DNA from: Phascolomyces articulosus
Taxonomy: Eukaryota > Mucoromycota > Mucoromycetes > Mucorales > Lichtheimiaceae
Reading direction: 5' to 3'
Length of the DNA stretch: 64,000 bases
Assembly (NCBI GenBank): GCA_025677815.1
Contig: JAIXMP010000033.1
Span: forward strand, 62,001 to 126,000
A program made the translations under genes and the position numbers. This document shows positions 23,152-33,889 of this stretch, in pieces. Each line of letters starts with the position of its first letter. The first letter of the stretch is position 1. The notes beneath the pieces were generated by a model, which saw nothing but the letters and a program-made list of their open reading frames with translations, made no database searches and was not told the DNA's origin.

Positions 23152-24775
23152 ATGGCCACTAAATTCAGTTTACCCAAAGGAGGTTTTAGCTTTGATAATT
23201 ATTCCAGGTAATAAACAACAACTCATAGAGAATTCAATATACCTTGTCCAAAAAAGAAAAAGTTGAATAGGATTATTGAACAAACGATACGACGATATAT
23301 AATAGAAACAAAGCATTAGAAACCAAAGGTGTTCGACCACCCAAGGCTACTAGCACTGGTACCACTATTGTTGGTGTACTCTTCAAGGTGAGAATTAGAA
23401 GATATTGCATTGCTGGATCGTCATTACAAAAAAAAAAAAAGGAATGTCTGAATGTTAACCTGAATGAATGTCATTTATATTTATATTTTTAGGATGGTTT
23501 GTGTTTAGGTGCTGATACCAGAGCTACTGAAGGTCCTATCGTTGCTGACAAGAACTGTGAAAAGATTCATTACATTGCTCCCAACATGTAAATAATCAGA
23601 GTTTTTTTTTTTTTTTTTGATTGAGAAAGAATCAACAACAAAAAAAGATAAATGGATAGAAAGATACTCATATTTATTGATTGAATTCATTTTAGTTACT
23701 GTTGTGGTGCTGGTACTGCAGCCGATACGGAATCCACCACCAACCTCATTAGCTCGCAGATTGAATTACACAGTCTTGCTACAGGACGAAAGCCTCGTGT
23801 CGTAACAGCTATGACTATGCTTAAACAAATGTTGTTTAGGTAAACTAATTTTCTTTGTTAAAAAAACCGCACAAACAATTCCTAGAACAAAGAAAAAAAG
23901 TGGGGGATATATCGTGATTTGATTGGCATTGGATTTTCGGTAGAGAAGAAGAGGAGGAGAAAGGAAGAAGGGGAAAGGTCGTGTAAGAAGAGATGGAAGG
24001 AAGATCAACGGAGGGAAAGGGAAAGAAAGTAAAAATAAGGGAGGGAGATAAGAAGAAACAAAAATGGGGATTTGAACATCATAGTAACGATAATAATGGT
24101 GATGGATGATGATAATGGTGATTTCATAGATATCAAGGACATATTGGCGCTGCACTTGTGCTCGGTGGTTTCGATGCAACGGGACCTCATTTGTACACAG
24201 TCTATCCTCACGGAAGCACAGATAAACTTCCCTATGTTACCATGGGCTCAGGTTCCCTGGCCGCCATGAGTGTTTTTGAAAGCCGGTGGAAACCCGATAT
24301 GACGGTAAGTGAAATAAAAAGGGTGTAGCATTGTTAAAGGGGAGGGGGGATGGACGATGAAACGGAGTGAGAAAGGACGAAAGGGATTCAAGTCACCCTT
24401 TCCAAGAAGCTTAAAAAGAATGATTCTTTACTAACTCAACAAAACCGTACGATTTATCTATTGAATTCAATTCAATTGAAAAATTTTAATTTATTTTGTG
24501 TAAAATATTGATATTAGCGTGAAGAAGCTATCGAACTTGTAAAGGATGCCATTGAAGCGGGTATTTTCAATGATCTTGGATCGGGTTCGAACGTGGATGT
24601 TTGTGTGATTGAAAAGGATTCGACGGATTATTTGCGAAACTATGCTAAACCCAATGAACGTGGTGTGAAAGAAAAGAGTTACAAATATGCTCCAGGCACT
24701 ACGGCTATTTTGAAGGAATCCATTACTAATTTGGTCAATGTCTCTGAAGGTGATGCTATGGATATTTCAATGTAA
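23152..24775 (+). CDS. PUP1: 20S proteasome subunit beta-2 (Pup1/PSMB7), trypsin-like active site (269 aa)
   Basis: Six exons: 23152-23207, 23306-23387, 23493-23587, 23696-23839, 24130-24304 and 24518-24775. A propeptide of 37 residues ends at TSTG, before [11 protein letters not shown]; the first of the two threonines (residue 38) is the N-terminal catalytic nucleophile after autocleavage. Family landmarks follow: [20 protein letters not shown] (Asp and Lys of the active centre), [58 protein letters not shown]. The C-terminal arm characteristic of beta-2 (about 45 residues, [18 protein letters not shown] to the end) is present and wraps beta-3 in known structures. Length matches fungal Pup1. 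This is the best-supported gene in the left half. Confidence 0.97.
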
Positions 24776-25982
24776 AAAAAAAATCCATCTTTGTCACTTA
24801 CCCCACATACTTGTTTTTTTCTCTTTATCTCCACAAATGCACACAAAACGCACACACACATTTCACAATGACCAATATATCTACATATATAAATATATAT
24901 ATAAAAACAACATTCGGTTTTTTGATGTGATTTCCCACGATTTTTTTGTTTTCTATGGATAATGGATTGGAAATGACGATATTATTAAAAAGATAAGGTT
25001 GTAGCATTGATGATACTTTCTATTACTCAAACATAAGTATTGTAATTTCAACTTGAATATGCAATATGCTACTTTCTCCTGCTCTTCTCTCTCCGTCGTA
25101 AATCCACCCTTTTTGTTGAGGATGTATATGTATAGAGTGGTTAAAGTTCTATGAAGTAGAAGAAGAATGTCTTTAAGGGTGACACCCATCTTTATGAATT
25201 AAGCCTATGAGTAAATAAGCATAATAAAAAGTGGGATTGAGGCTTTGATATATATCTTCTTGCTAAGGTAAATTTCTCCTGCATGAATTGGGTGATAATA
25301 AATATCGGATGATCATAATAAGAATAAAGAAATGTATGTTTATATATATATCAAGGTTTAAAATGGATTAGAATAGTGAGGATGAAGCACTCTTTTCTAT
25401 ATATACAAAAGTAGAATACATAAAAAAGTGCTTCTTAATTAATCAAAAGCCCATCTTTTTATGATCCGTTCATGCTTCGTACATAAAAATACGTAATAAT
25501 AAATATGTGTGTTGCCTTACACAAAATCAGTCAGAATCCATCATTTATTATTATGTGGTGATACATTGTATACGCCTCTCCTCCTCCCCCATCATCCTCA
25601 GTACTTTATATATTATCAAAATAGAATACGTATACATATTATGTACATATCAAGAATGCGCATATATAATAAAATACATCATGTACTTTAGTATAAAAAA
25701 AGTGGCATGACTTCTAACAACAATCCGTATATTATGTGCCTGAATGGTGAAGAAAAAAGTGATTCATTGACTCATTCATCAATATGCAAGGGCCATATAT
25801 ATAATAATCCTTGGCAAAAAAAAAATACATAGATGTTGCTGCAGCTAACAATGATGATTTTTATTATATATAAAAATGTAATTCTACTGCAGAATTCTTA
25901 TCATCATCTTCAACAAGTAGTCGATAATGTAAAATAGTTTATATATATACTTCCCCTCCATTAACAACAGAATATGAAGAAC

Positions 25983-26007
25983 CCCCATCCCATCATTATG
26001 GATGGGG
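25983..26007. repeat. Perfect inverted repeat (8-bp stem, 9-nt loop)
   Basis: CCCCATCC and GGATGGGG flank the 9-nt loop catcattat. It is the most GC-rich hairpin in an AT-rich spacer. No gene is attached to it and its function is unknown. Confidence 0.8.
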
Positions 26008-26312
26008 CATCTAGATTTATTAGATAGTGGTTACAAAACCATTATTACTTATATAACAAGAAAAAAAAAGCTTAAACCACTTTTCATATGGGTTTCTATT
26101 TGAAAACTTTATTTTCTTTTACATCAAATCAATAAAGAATTTGGGTATAACTTTAAATTGGGACCATTATGAATAATGATACGAGAGAAGCACGGTCCAA
26201 GAAAGGAGAGAGAGGATGCTCACTTTTTTTTTGTAAAAAAAAAAGATGAAGGAGAAGTATATAGAAAGTGGTGTCTAGAACGCTTATTACTTTTAAGAAG
26301 GAGTTGAAAATG

Positions 26313-26343
<31 letters not shown>
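26313..26343. repeat. (AAC)n trinucleotide microsatellite
   Basis: About ten uninterrupted AAC units in non-coding DNA upstream of the gene at 26820. Confidence 0.95.
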
Positions 26344-26344
<1 letters not shown>

Positions 26345-26819
26345 GATAACGTTTGCTGTATAAAACTGTTGTTAGGATTAGTAGCGGTCATAAAAAGTAT
26401 TAGGAAAAAAAAAGTATTCCTAAAAGACTTCATCACTATGTAAAAAAAAACCACGTGAGGTTTTTTTTCGTCGAATTGCAACAAAATCAAAAAAAGGAGA
26501 GAATATAAAAAAAGGTTTGGGGGAAGTCAAAAGGCAGATAAAAGGTTTATACATGGAAAACGAAGAAGAAGAAGGAAGAAGGGGGGACAAAGAGAGAGAG
26601 AGTTCTAAGTGAAGAGATGCAGCATAATAAAATGAGTAGTACTCCCCTTCAATAAATAAACCTTTTTTTTCCCTTATCCCGACCCCAACAACTAACAAAT
26701 TGAAACGCTTATAAAAGAAATTTAATTCTGTGATAAAATTTTCTCTTTCTTTCTTCCTTTCTCCTCCATTCTATTATATATTTTATATACTTTAATCTAT
26801 TTTTCTATATATTATCATT

Positions 26820-28112
26820 ATGGCTTCATCGTCATCTACACCAAGAAATAGTAATGAATATTATTATCAATTACCATATCATCAACAACAACAAAGACGT
26901 AGAAAAAGTCATCAACATCTTCAAATGCCTTCTCTTTCATCCTCTATCTCTTCTTGTTCAACTTCTTCTTCTTCAGGAATCATTACATCCTCCTCTTCTG
27001 ATCCTAATACACCAACAACAACCATGCATCATCGTCACCCTCCACGAGGAGGTAGTGGAGAATATTTATTGATTCATGATCGATATGCCCATAATAAATA
27101 TAAACAACAATTATCTCAAAAACTTGAAAGATCTCGTTCAACTGGAAGTTATTATTATTATCATGCACCCACACAATCTACTAGTCAACATCCCACTGAG
27201 AAAGGAAAACAAAGTAGTAATAATAAAAAGGTGACGATGAATCCCCATGATCATACCGCTGTACCATTATCCAAAAGTCGATCATGTCCTGCTTCTTCAT
27301 TTTCTAAACAAGGTTATGATTATTATTATGAACGGCAAAAACAAAAGCAACAACAACAATTAAAAGAAGAAAAAGATAAATCAAGACGAGTTTCATTTAA
27401 TCAACAAGTGGTTGTTATTGCACCTACCTTATCTACAACAGAAACAAGTCCACATCTTTTATCTGCATTATATCATGAACAACAGCAACAGGAACAGCAG
27501 CAATACGATCATTGTCTTTCAGCATCGATGACAACAGAGGCAAATCAATATGCAGGAGAACAAGAAGAGCCCAATGCCAACAATAACAAATGGTGGTGGG
27601 ATGAATCACAATTGGCTGTAGAACTTGCCGATGACATAATAGATGAACAAGACAACAGTTCCACTGCATGGTATAAACGTATTGTACATTATGATTCAAG
27701 TAGAAAATTATCTTTACCGTGCCTGGAAAGTATCCGTCGTCGGTCTTCTACTAGTCACGTCACTTGTACCCCCTCTATCACAACAACAGCAACAGGAGGC
27801 AATGATCATAATAAATGGTGGCGTGTCTCTTTAGAAGAGAATCCAAGTTATTCTTCTCCTGCAGCATTGGATGCGTCTGTCACGCCATCATTAAAAAACT
27901 CTACTGACAACAACAGCGACCATCACGCGATGTTATTACCACCTACAACAAAAATTTTTAATTCCTCTTTAGAAAAAGATACCTCAACATCCACGCCAAC
28001 GGTGACATTAAAAAAGAACGACAATAAAAAAAGACGACAAAGCAACAAAAAGCATTGCTTTCAAAAGTTTACCCGATCCTTTAAAAAATTAGTGATGGGA
28101 TTTGTATTATAA
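26820..28112 (+). CDS. Intronless low-complexity basic protein with RVxF-like motif (430 aa)
   Basis: One uninterrupted frame opening MASSSSTPRNSNEYYYQL. The chain is mostly disordered: Ser, Gln, His and Tyr runs, many Arg-Ser pairs (SRSTGSYYYY, SKSRSCPASS). An ordered-looking island DKSRRVSFNQQVVVIAPTL at about residues 188-206 contains RRVSF, which fits both a basophilic kinase site and the RVxF docking motif of protein phosphatase 1. Similar RVSF islands followed by hydrophobic residues occur in fungal regulatory proteins. Another segment, NKWWWDESQLAVELADDIID (about 255-274), is acidic and aromatic. The C-terminus FQKFTRSFKKLVMGFVL is a basic amphipathic helix that could bind membrane. 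I do not know the family; a signalling or morphogenesis regulator is a guess. The lack of introns is unusual among the longer genes here. Confidence 0.75.
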   Translation: MASSSSTPRNSNEYYYQLPYHQQQQRRRKSHQHLQMPSLSSSISSCSTSSSSGIITSSSSDPNTPTTTMHHRHPPRGGSGEYLLIHDRYAHNKYKQQLSQKLERSRSTGSYYYYHAPTQSTSQHPTEKGKQSSNNKKVTMNPHDHTAVPLSKSRSCPASSFSKQGYDYYYERQKQKQQQQLKEEKDKSRRVSFNQQVVVIAPTLSTTETSPHLLSALYHEQQQQEQQQYDHCLSASMTTEANQYAGEQEEPNANNNKWWWDESQLAVELADDIIDEQDNSSTAWYKRIVHYDSSRKLSLPCLESIRRRSSTSHVTCTPSITTTATGGNDHNKWWRVSLEENPSYSSPAALDASVTPSLKNSTDNNSDHHAMLLPPTTKIFNSSLEKDTSTSTPTVTLKKNDNKKRRQSNKKHCFQKFTRSFKKLVMGFVL

Positions 28113-31100
28113 AAGTTTTATATTATTATTACTATTATCTATACTTGGTTATTTTACCTACATACTCTTCTACATATCTACTTACATTTACATATATAAA
28201 CAAAATACATAATTCACAACAATTAATCTGTATAAATTGATATATACCCTTTTTATTATTATTCCTTTTTACTCTTTTTGGTTGAATATAATAATAAACC
28301 AATAACATCAACAACCACAACTAAAAAAGTTGTACATAACAAAGCATGAATGTTTTTGTTTTGAAATGGAATGGAAGTTTCTTTATTTATAGTACCGTTG
28401 TCTCCCCCGAAAAAAAATGAATATAAGGCATAACGTTTGACCAGTTTATGAATAGTTTGCGTCTTCCCCCCCCCCACCAACTTCCCAATTTTATTTTTGC
28501 GTGAACGTGAATTTCGAATTTGATGGATTTTCAGATTTGCGCAGAAAAAAAATTCAAGTAAGGCGTGCTTGGACTTTTATGATTACGTCTCACTTATTTT
28601 ATATTTGCATTCCACATATTCTACATTCGTATTTCATGTATTGTTCTTTACAACTATAAAGAAAAAAAGCCAATAAAAGTTATAGCAACTTCTCATTCAG
28701 GATACACTTTAGAAAAAGTGGCCGTTGTTGTATTGTGCGTATAATTTTCTTTCCTCAAAGTAATTTGACTTGATACGTAAAAGGAAATCAAATGAAAATA
28801 CGTTGCGCCATCAAGCAAAATAAAGAATATTACAAAAGGGATCATAGCACCGTCCGATTTATCTCAAATAAATAGTAGCATTCCTCAAAGACAGCTAGCA
28901 ATCTAAAATACTCGGCTCAATTACCCATCATCTATATAAAACTAAGTGTCACATCATCATCCATAGAATAGAAAAGGTATAAATACGTCGTTGTAAAAGA
29001 CCTTTGTAAAAATCACTTTTATTTCCAATTTCCAATTCTTACTATGAAAAGCATATAACTGAGTCTCGAAAGATTTACCTTGTCCGTTTTTATTGTTTTA
29101 TTTCTACGTATTCTTTTTAAATTATCAAAACACCTCAATGATGAATGGTAGCTTATGTCGTCCACAAGGTGTCAATCGTTGTTGTTGATTATTATTATTC
29201 ATATTATTATTCATATTATTATTCATATTATTATTATTATTATTATTATTATCGTGTTACTACTATTGCTGCTATTAATGAGATGGTGATGATTTATTAC
29301 TGCCCTTTTGAAGGAAAATATAGCGATGTTGAGACTCTTTGATCCGATATGAAAGACACTGCTAATGATCATGCGTAATTTGTTGGAGATGGAGGAGATG
29401 GTTGGGAGAGATTGTACGCGTGCTTGTTTTGCTTGAGACTATTAAGTTGACGACACTTTATATTGTCAATAAATGCACACACGTAATGGTAAAATATCCA
29501 ATGCGAGCCTTGTAGTTATTATCGGCTATTCCAGTTGTTTGAAACTACCATCGCATCCGAACTACTAGTCACTTTTTTTCTGTCCTTCTTTATCTCCTTA
29601 TAAACCATCAAAAACCAAAAAAAGACTCTTGCGTTCTTTGCCCACTTTGTCTTTTTCTCTCCATGTAACCAATTGGAAAAAGATGTAGAGCAATAATATA
29701 TATATATATATTAATGAGAAATTACAGTTTGGCAAATGAGGGGGGAGGAAGAAGAGCAATATAAATTACAACAGTGGTCTTATTAATACAATGTGATTCA
29801 AAAGCATTCATTATATACACCCCATATTGGTATTGTTGAGAGTGATTATTCGATTCAGCTTATTAAGAGCCCATATTACAATTGCCCTGCTGGCATGTGC
29901 GTTGTGTGTCAATCGTTTAACCAATTGGCCTTGGTACAATAGTCTATATAATAGAAAACATAGCCTTATCTACCGAGTTCTTAGCAGGATTCTCTTATTC
30001 AAGTACAGAAGTATATTCTTATCTAAGGTAGGAGTTTGTAGCACTGAAAGTATGGTAAAAAAGTCAATACTGCAACATTACACCTATATAACCTTTTGTA
30101 TAATGAGTAAATTCAAAAAAAAATAACACAAGACGCTTCATATAGAAGCTATGAGGGTTGCATCGGTGTCTCTTCTTCAATGGAAAAAGAACGACAAGAA
30201 AAAAAAAAGGAAAAAGGCTGCTTGGCAAACAATTATCTCCAGTAAAATTATTTTATAGGGAAATAAGAAATTCACATTCACGCAAAAATAAAGTTGGTGA
30301 ATATTTAATTGATAAATAATAATAATAATAACTTGTCTCCCCCCAAAAAAAAAATTTTATATGCAACCATCATTCGTTTTTTTTTTTCGATAGATAATTC
30401 TTTAGAATGGCTTTTGCTGCTTAAAAGTTGTTTTTTTAATCTCTGTTCATCGTATGCTGTTGTACTTAAGGAGTCCTTATTTCTTTTTAGTTTGATTGAT
30501 TGAGTGAATTCTCTATATGAGTGTGTACTGTCCTTGTTGGTTATCACCAACAACCGGCGATATAGATAATAATTTTTTTTCCTACAATACATGCATAACA
30601 AATGTGTCACGACCTTTAAAAGGTCAAAAAAAAACACAAGATGAAAAAAAAATGTAACAACCGATGAATACCCCGTTATTGTTCCTGTTTTAGATAAAAA
30701 TACAAAAATAAACAAACAAATAAACATTTCTTCTTCTTGGCATTGAATTTCATTGTTCTCTTTGTATACTCAACCCCATAAAACATACACTCATCATGAG
30801 ACACTGCCTCATTTATCATTATGTCTTAATATAATATATCACCACCAACATTCCACACCCCTAACAAAACCTTTGATATATATCGTTCATGACTTTGTGA
30901 ATGATAACGATGACGATGAAGTATTATGAAACAAGAGATATTTCATACATTATACAATTTACATTTATGGTATTCTTATTTCGTTTTCCATATATATACA
31001 GATAATATATATTTACATGACTTGGGGTAGGGTGGTAATAGTAAGGGGAATTCAAGGTCCCACAAAATGATAAATTGATACTGTTCCATTCATTGAACAA

Positions 31101-31138
31101 AAAAATGATAATATTTGGCAGGACCGAGTTTTGTATTC
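28113..31138. other. 3-kb intergenic region
   Basis: No supported gene. Open frames at 29145-29342, 29827-30126 and 30305-30727 (minus) are driven by TAT/TTA microsatellite or T-rich sequence. Seen: a homopolymer C run at about 28465-28480, a 12-nt tandem array at 29188-29252, and (TA)n at about 29695-29712. The right end is the 3' side of CENP-T. Confidence 0.5.
29188..29252. repeat. ATTATTATTCAT minisatellite grading into (TTA)n
   Basis: Three copies of a 12-nt unit (attattattcat) are followed by an uninterrupted TTA run. It explains the Tyr-rich open frame across it. Length-variable by nature. Confidence 0.9.
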
Positions 31139-33649
31139 TTATTGATTAGGATATATTGTATTAAATGCTCGAGCAGAAGTACATATTTCATCCCATTGTT
31201 CACGTGATAGATAACGATGTGCTAATGCCTCTGTTGAAACATTGTCATCCACCACACCCTGCCTAAAAAAAAGGGAATGGATGTAAGATTATTATTATTA
31301 TTATCATCATTCACTGCTATTGTCATTATTATTCTTACCTTCTCATCAATAATTCCATATCCTCCATTTTGATTACTTCTCTATCTGCATGTCTTGCATA
31401 CGCAGCTAAATCGTTTGCGATTTGATCAAAGAATAATTCGCTCCTGGAAATTGAGATTCATTTACTTTTAGGCCTTTATCCTTCACATACTTATATGTCT
31501 ATAGCATGAATTATGTACAAATTTATACACACATGCAATGATGATAATGGGAAGAGAAGAAAGACTACAAAAAAAAACTTACACTTCTTGTAATCTGGCC
31601 TGAATATTGTTTTTACATGTTAAATGAGAAAATTGACTAAAGATTTGTCTGGCATTGGCTTTTGTCACAGAGGCACCACTATAATATCTTTGATGAAAAG
31701 ATACTAAAGGGCTAAATAATAATATGAATGACAAAAAGTGGGTTAGCTCTCATATGTCCTATACTATGCCATCGCCCCCCCCCCCAAAAAAAAAGAAAAA
31801 CACTTTACTCTGCTGGATTTCGTAATTCTTGAAGTTTTTCGGATGTGTACCGTCTATCAGGATTAATGCGTATGATATCTTCTTGCCTACAAAAAAGGAT
31901 TGTTATTTATTAATAGTTACATTTCCGGCCCAATAATAACTGATGTCAATTCACATAATATATCAAGGGTAAGGTTATTATTATTTCTATTCTGTCTTTG
32001 AAAAAAAAGTGCTATACTACACACACATGTACATAGCACAATGCACATTTTCTGACTTTTTTTTTTTTTTTGCTTCAAAATGTACCTTTGAATTTGATTA
32101 CCATTCTTACGAGGACGTCCGTTTCTAGGACATTCAAAAAAAAAAACCGTGAGCCATCACAAAAGGATTCAACAATTATAGATGAAAAAGTCTTTTTCAC
32201 ACCTCCCTCCTTTTTCTCTTTCTTTAAGAACATTCACTGGAAAAGTATTTCAAGTAGGTACTTACTCCTGAAATTCATCCATATCACTATCATCGTCCAT
32301 ACGATGAGATTCATCTTCCTTTCTATTATTTTTTACTAAAGCTGATGGAGAGCCACTTGCAAATCGAGTTTCTTGTCGTTGTAATTCTTGTTGTTTTGAT
32401 ACATTAGAATGATGATCATCAACATACTCGCCCCCTTCATGACCATAATCATATTCGATATCATCATAATCTTGATCCATAAATTGTTGCAGTTCTTTTT
32501 CTTGTTCTTGTTGTTTTAAGCTAGATACATGTTGTTGTTGTTGTTGTCGCTGTGGTGTTGGCTGTAATACAGCACCATCCATTAACTCTGGTTCGTGTGA
32601 TATGGGTGCAAATTCTTGCTCAATTTCATTCGGAAGTGGAATCATCATTCGCCCTTTCCCTTTAATATCCAACATATCCTGAATATCTTTTTTCTTTTGT
32701 AATAATTCTTGAACATCCTCTTGTTGCGATGCTAAATATTGAGAAGTTGAAAATTGAGAAAGAAAAGGATCATCTTGAGTATCTCTTTCCATTGTCATGG
32801 GGAACTGTAGTTGCTGTTGTTGTTGTTGTTGTTGTTGTTTTCTTATTTTGGCAATATTAGCAGATGTGAAGGAAGTTAATCCTTCTCCATGAGGAGGTTC
32901 CCAATGTAAATCATTCTCTTCTTCATCTTCTTCTGTAGCATATCGACCCTGTTGTCGTTGTAGTTGTCGTTGTTCTAATGAAGTGCTATCATCAGCAATA
33001 GAAGGTGTCCTCATCACAAGGTTGGAACCATCCGAATCTTTGAGTGATCGTTGATTGGTAAATCCAGTAAAATTCGTATCGGTATGGTAAGAAATTGTAG
33101 TCAATGAATCGTTGAAGTTATCTATTAATTGATGACGCCGTCGACGTCGAAAGCTATAGTCCGGCGCAGGAACGGCGGGATAGGGGGCTGGTCGTTTTTG
33201 TAGTAGTTGTTCATAATCATGTTGAAACTCTTGTTCACGTTCACGTTTATGTACCAGTGATTCATATCGCTGTTGTTGTTGTTGCTGTTGGCGTTGTAAT
33301 GCATAACGTTGTGAAGGGGTTTCGCTATTATTATCATTGTCTGATTGGGATACTATACTCATGGGAGGTGCTGTTCACAATAAATGAAAAATAAATCAAT
33401 GGATTTGTTTTTTTAAGAAAAATGTGTGTTGTTCATAATTGTAGAGAAGTTTATATGTTACCATTGCTCAATAGTTGCAACACACGTGTTGCTTGGGTAC
33501 GATGTTGAAACTCTCTGGTAGGTGAAAATAATCTCTATGGACAAGAACAATAATAATAAATATGAGGTTTTGTTGTATTCAAATAAAAATTCACATACAT
33601 CAAAGTGATCATCGTCTGAATCGTTACCAGATTGAAATTGTAGATCCAT
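31139..33649 (-). CDS. CENP-T-like inner-kinetochore protein with C-terminal histone fold (567 aa)
   Basis: Eight minus-strand exons: 33599-33649, 33462-33534, 32266-33370, 32086-32124, 31809-31886, 31583-31711, 31339-31443 and 31139-31262. The last five small exons build the diagnostic part. Residues about 448-535 form a histone fold, ending [20 protein letters not shown] then [18 protein letters not shown], the pattern of CENP-T (acidic/aromatic helix, then A-x-HA-x-R, then D-x-ELLMRRQ). After it comes the CENP-T tail helix [16 protein letters not shown]. Residues 1-45 (acidic [20 protein letters not shown]) may be the Ndc80- or Mis12-binding arm with an SP phosphosite. The middle is Gln-rich and disordered. 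In known systems CENP-T pairs with CENP-W and links centromeric DNA to the outer kinetochore. It shares a 240-bp promoter with CWC22. Confidence 0.9.
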
Positions 33650-33889
33650 ATTGATTGATAACAAAAAAAAAGAGAAATAAAAAAAAGGTACGCGCGCGCT
33701 ACAGAAAAAAAAAATGTTGTAAAGATCAACCAAAAGACCATTGGGTCAAAAGGAAAAATAGATTTTCCGCCCGCTTAAAGTTGCAAAGTCACTTTTTCGA
33801 TTTTCATTTTTGAACTTGCGTTTGAACCTACATCTCTTTCACTTTTTTTTTCTTACCCCATTTTATTTTCATAAAAAGTTAAAAACATT
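33650..33889. promoter_or_regulatory. Bidirectional promoter between CENP-T and CWC22
   Basis: Only 240 bp separate the two start codons, so both genes must be driven from here. Seen: a GCGCGCGC-like alternating patch (tacgcgcgcgctac, 33688-33701), poly(A) and poly(T) tracts on either side, and a T/C-rich leader before the CWC22 ATG (aaacattATGG). No TATA box placed convincingly for either gene. Confidence 0.6.

Larger units (their letters stand above)
24776..26819. other. 2-kb intergenic region with microsatellites
   Basis: No supported gene. It holds the 3' end of PUP1, a perfect 8-bp-stem hairpin at 25983-26007, an (AAC)n run at 26313-26343, and G/A-rich DNA at about 26500-26610 (complement C/T-rich). 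The last 90 bp is C/T-rich and then TATATATTTTATATAC, a likely leader or core promoter for the gene at 26820. Minus-strand frames at 26153-26698 translate these low-complexity runs (poly-Leu, poly-Cys) and are not genes. Confidence 0.5.

Noticed and set aside
23766..24211. Minus-strand frames of 68-137 codons
   Set aside because: Antisense to the PUP1 exons and its long intron, and low-complexity; the plus-strand proteasome model explains the region.
29145..29342. Tyr-rich 65-codon frame
   Set aside because: Direct product of the ATTATTATTCAT/(TTA)n repeat.
30305..30727. 140-codon minus-strand frame
   Set aside because: Lys/Ser/Leu-rich translation of AT-rich DNA without motifs or splice context; chance is more likely.
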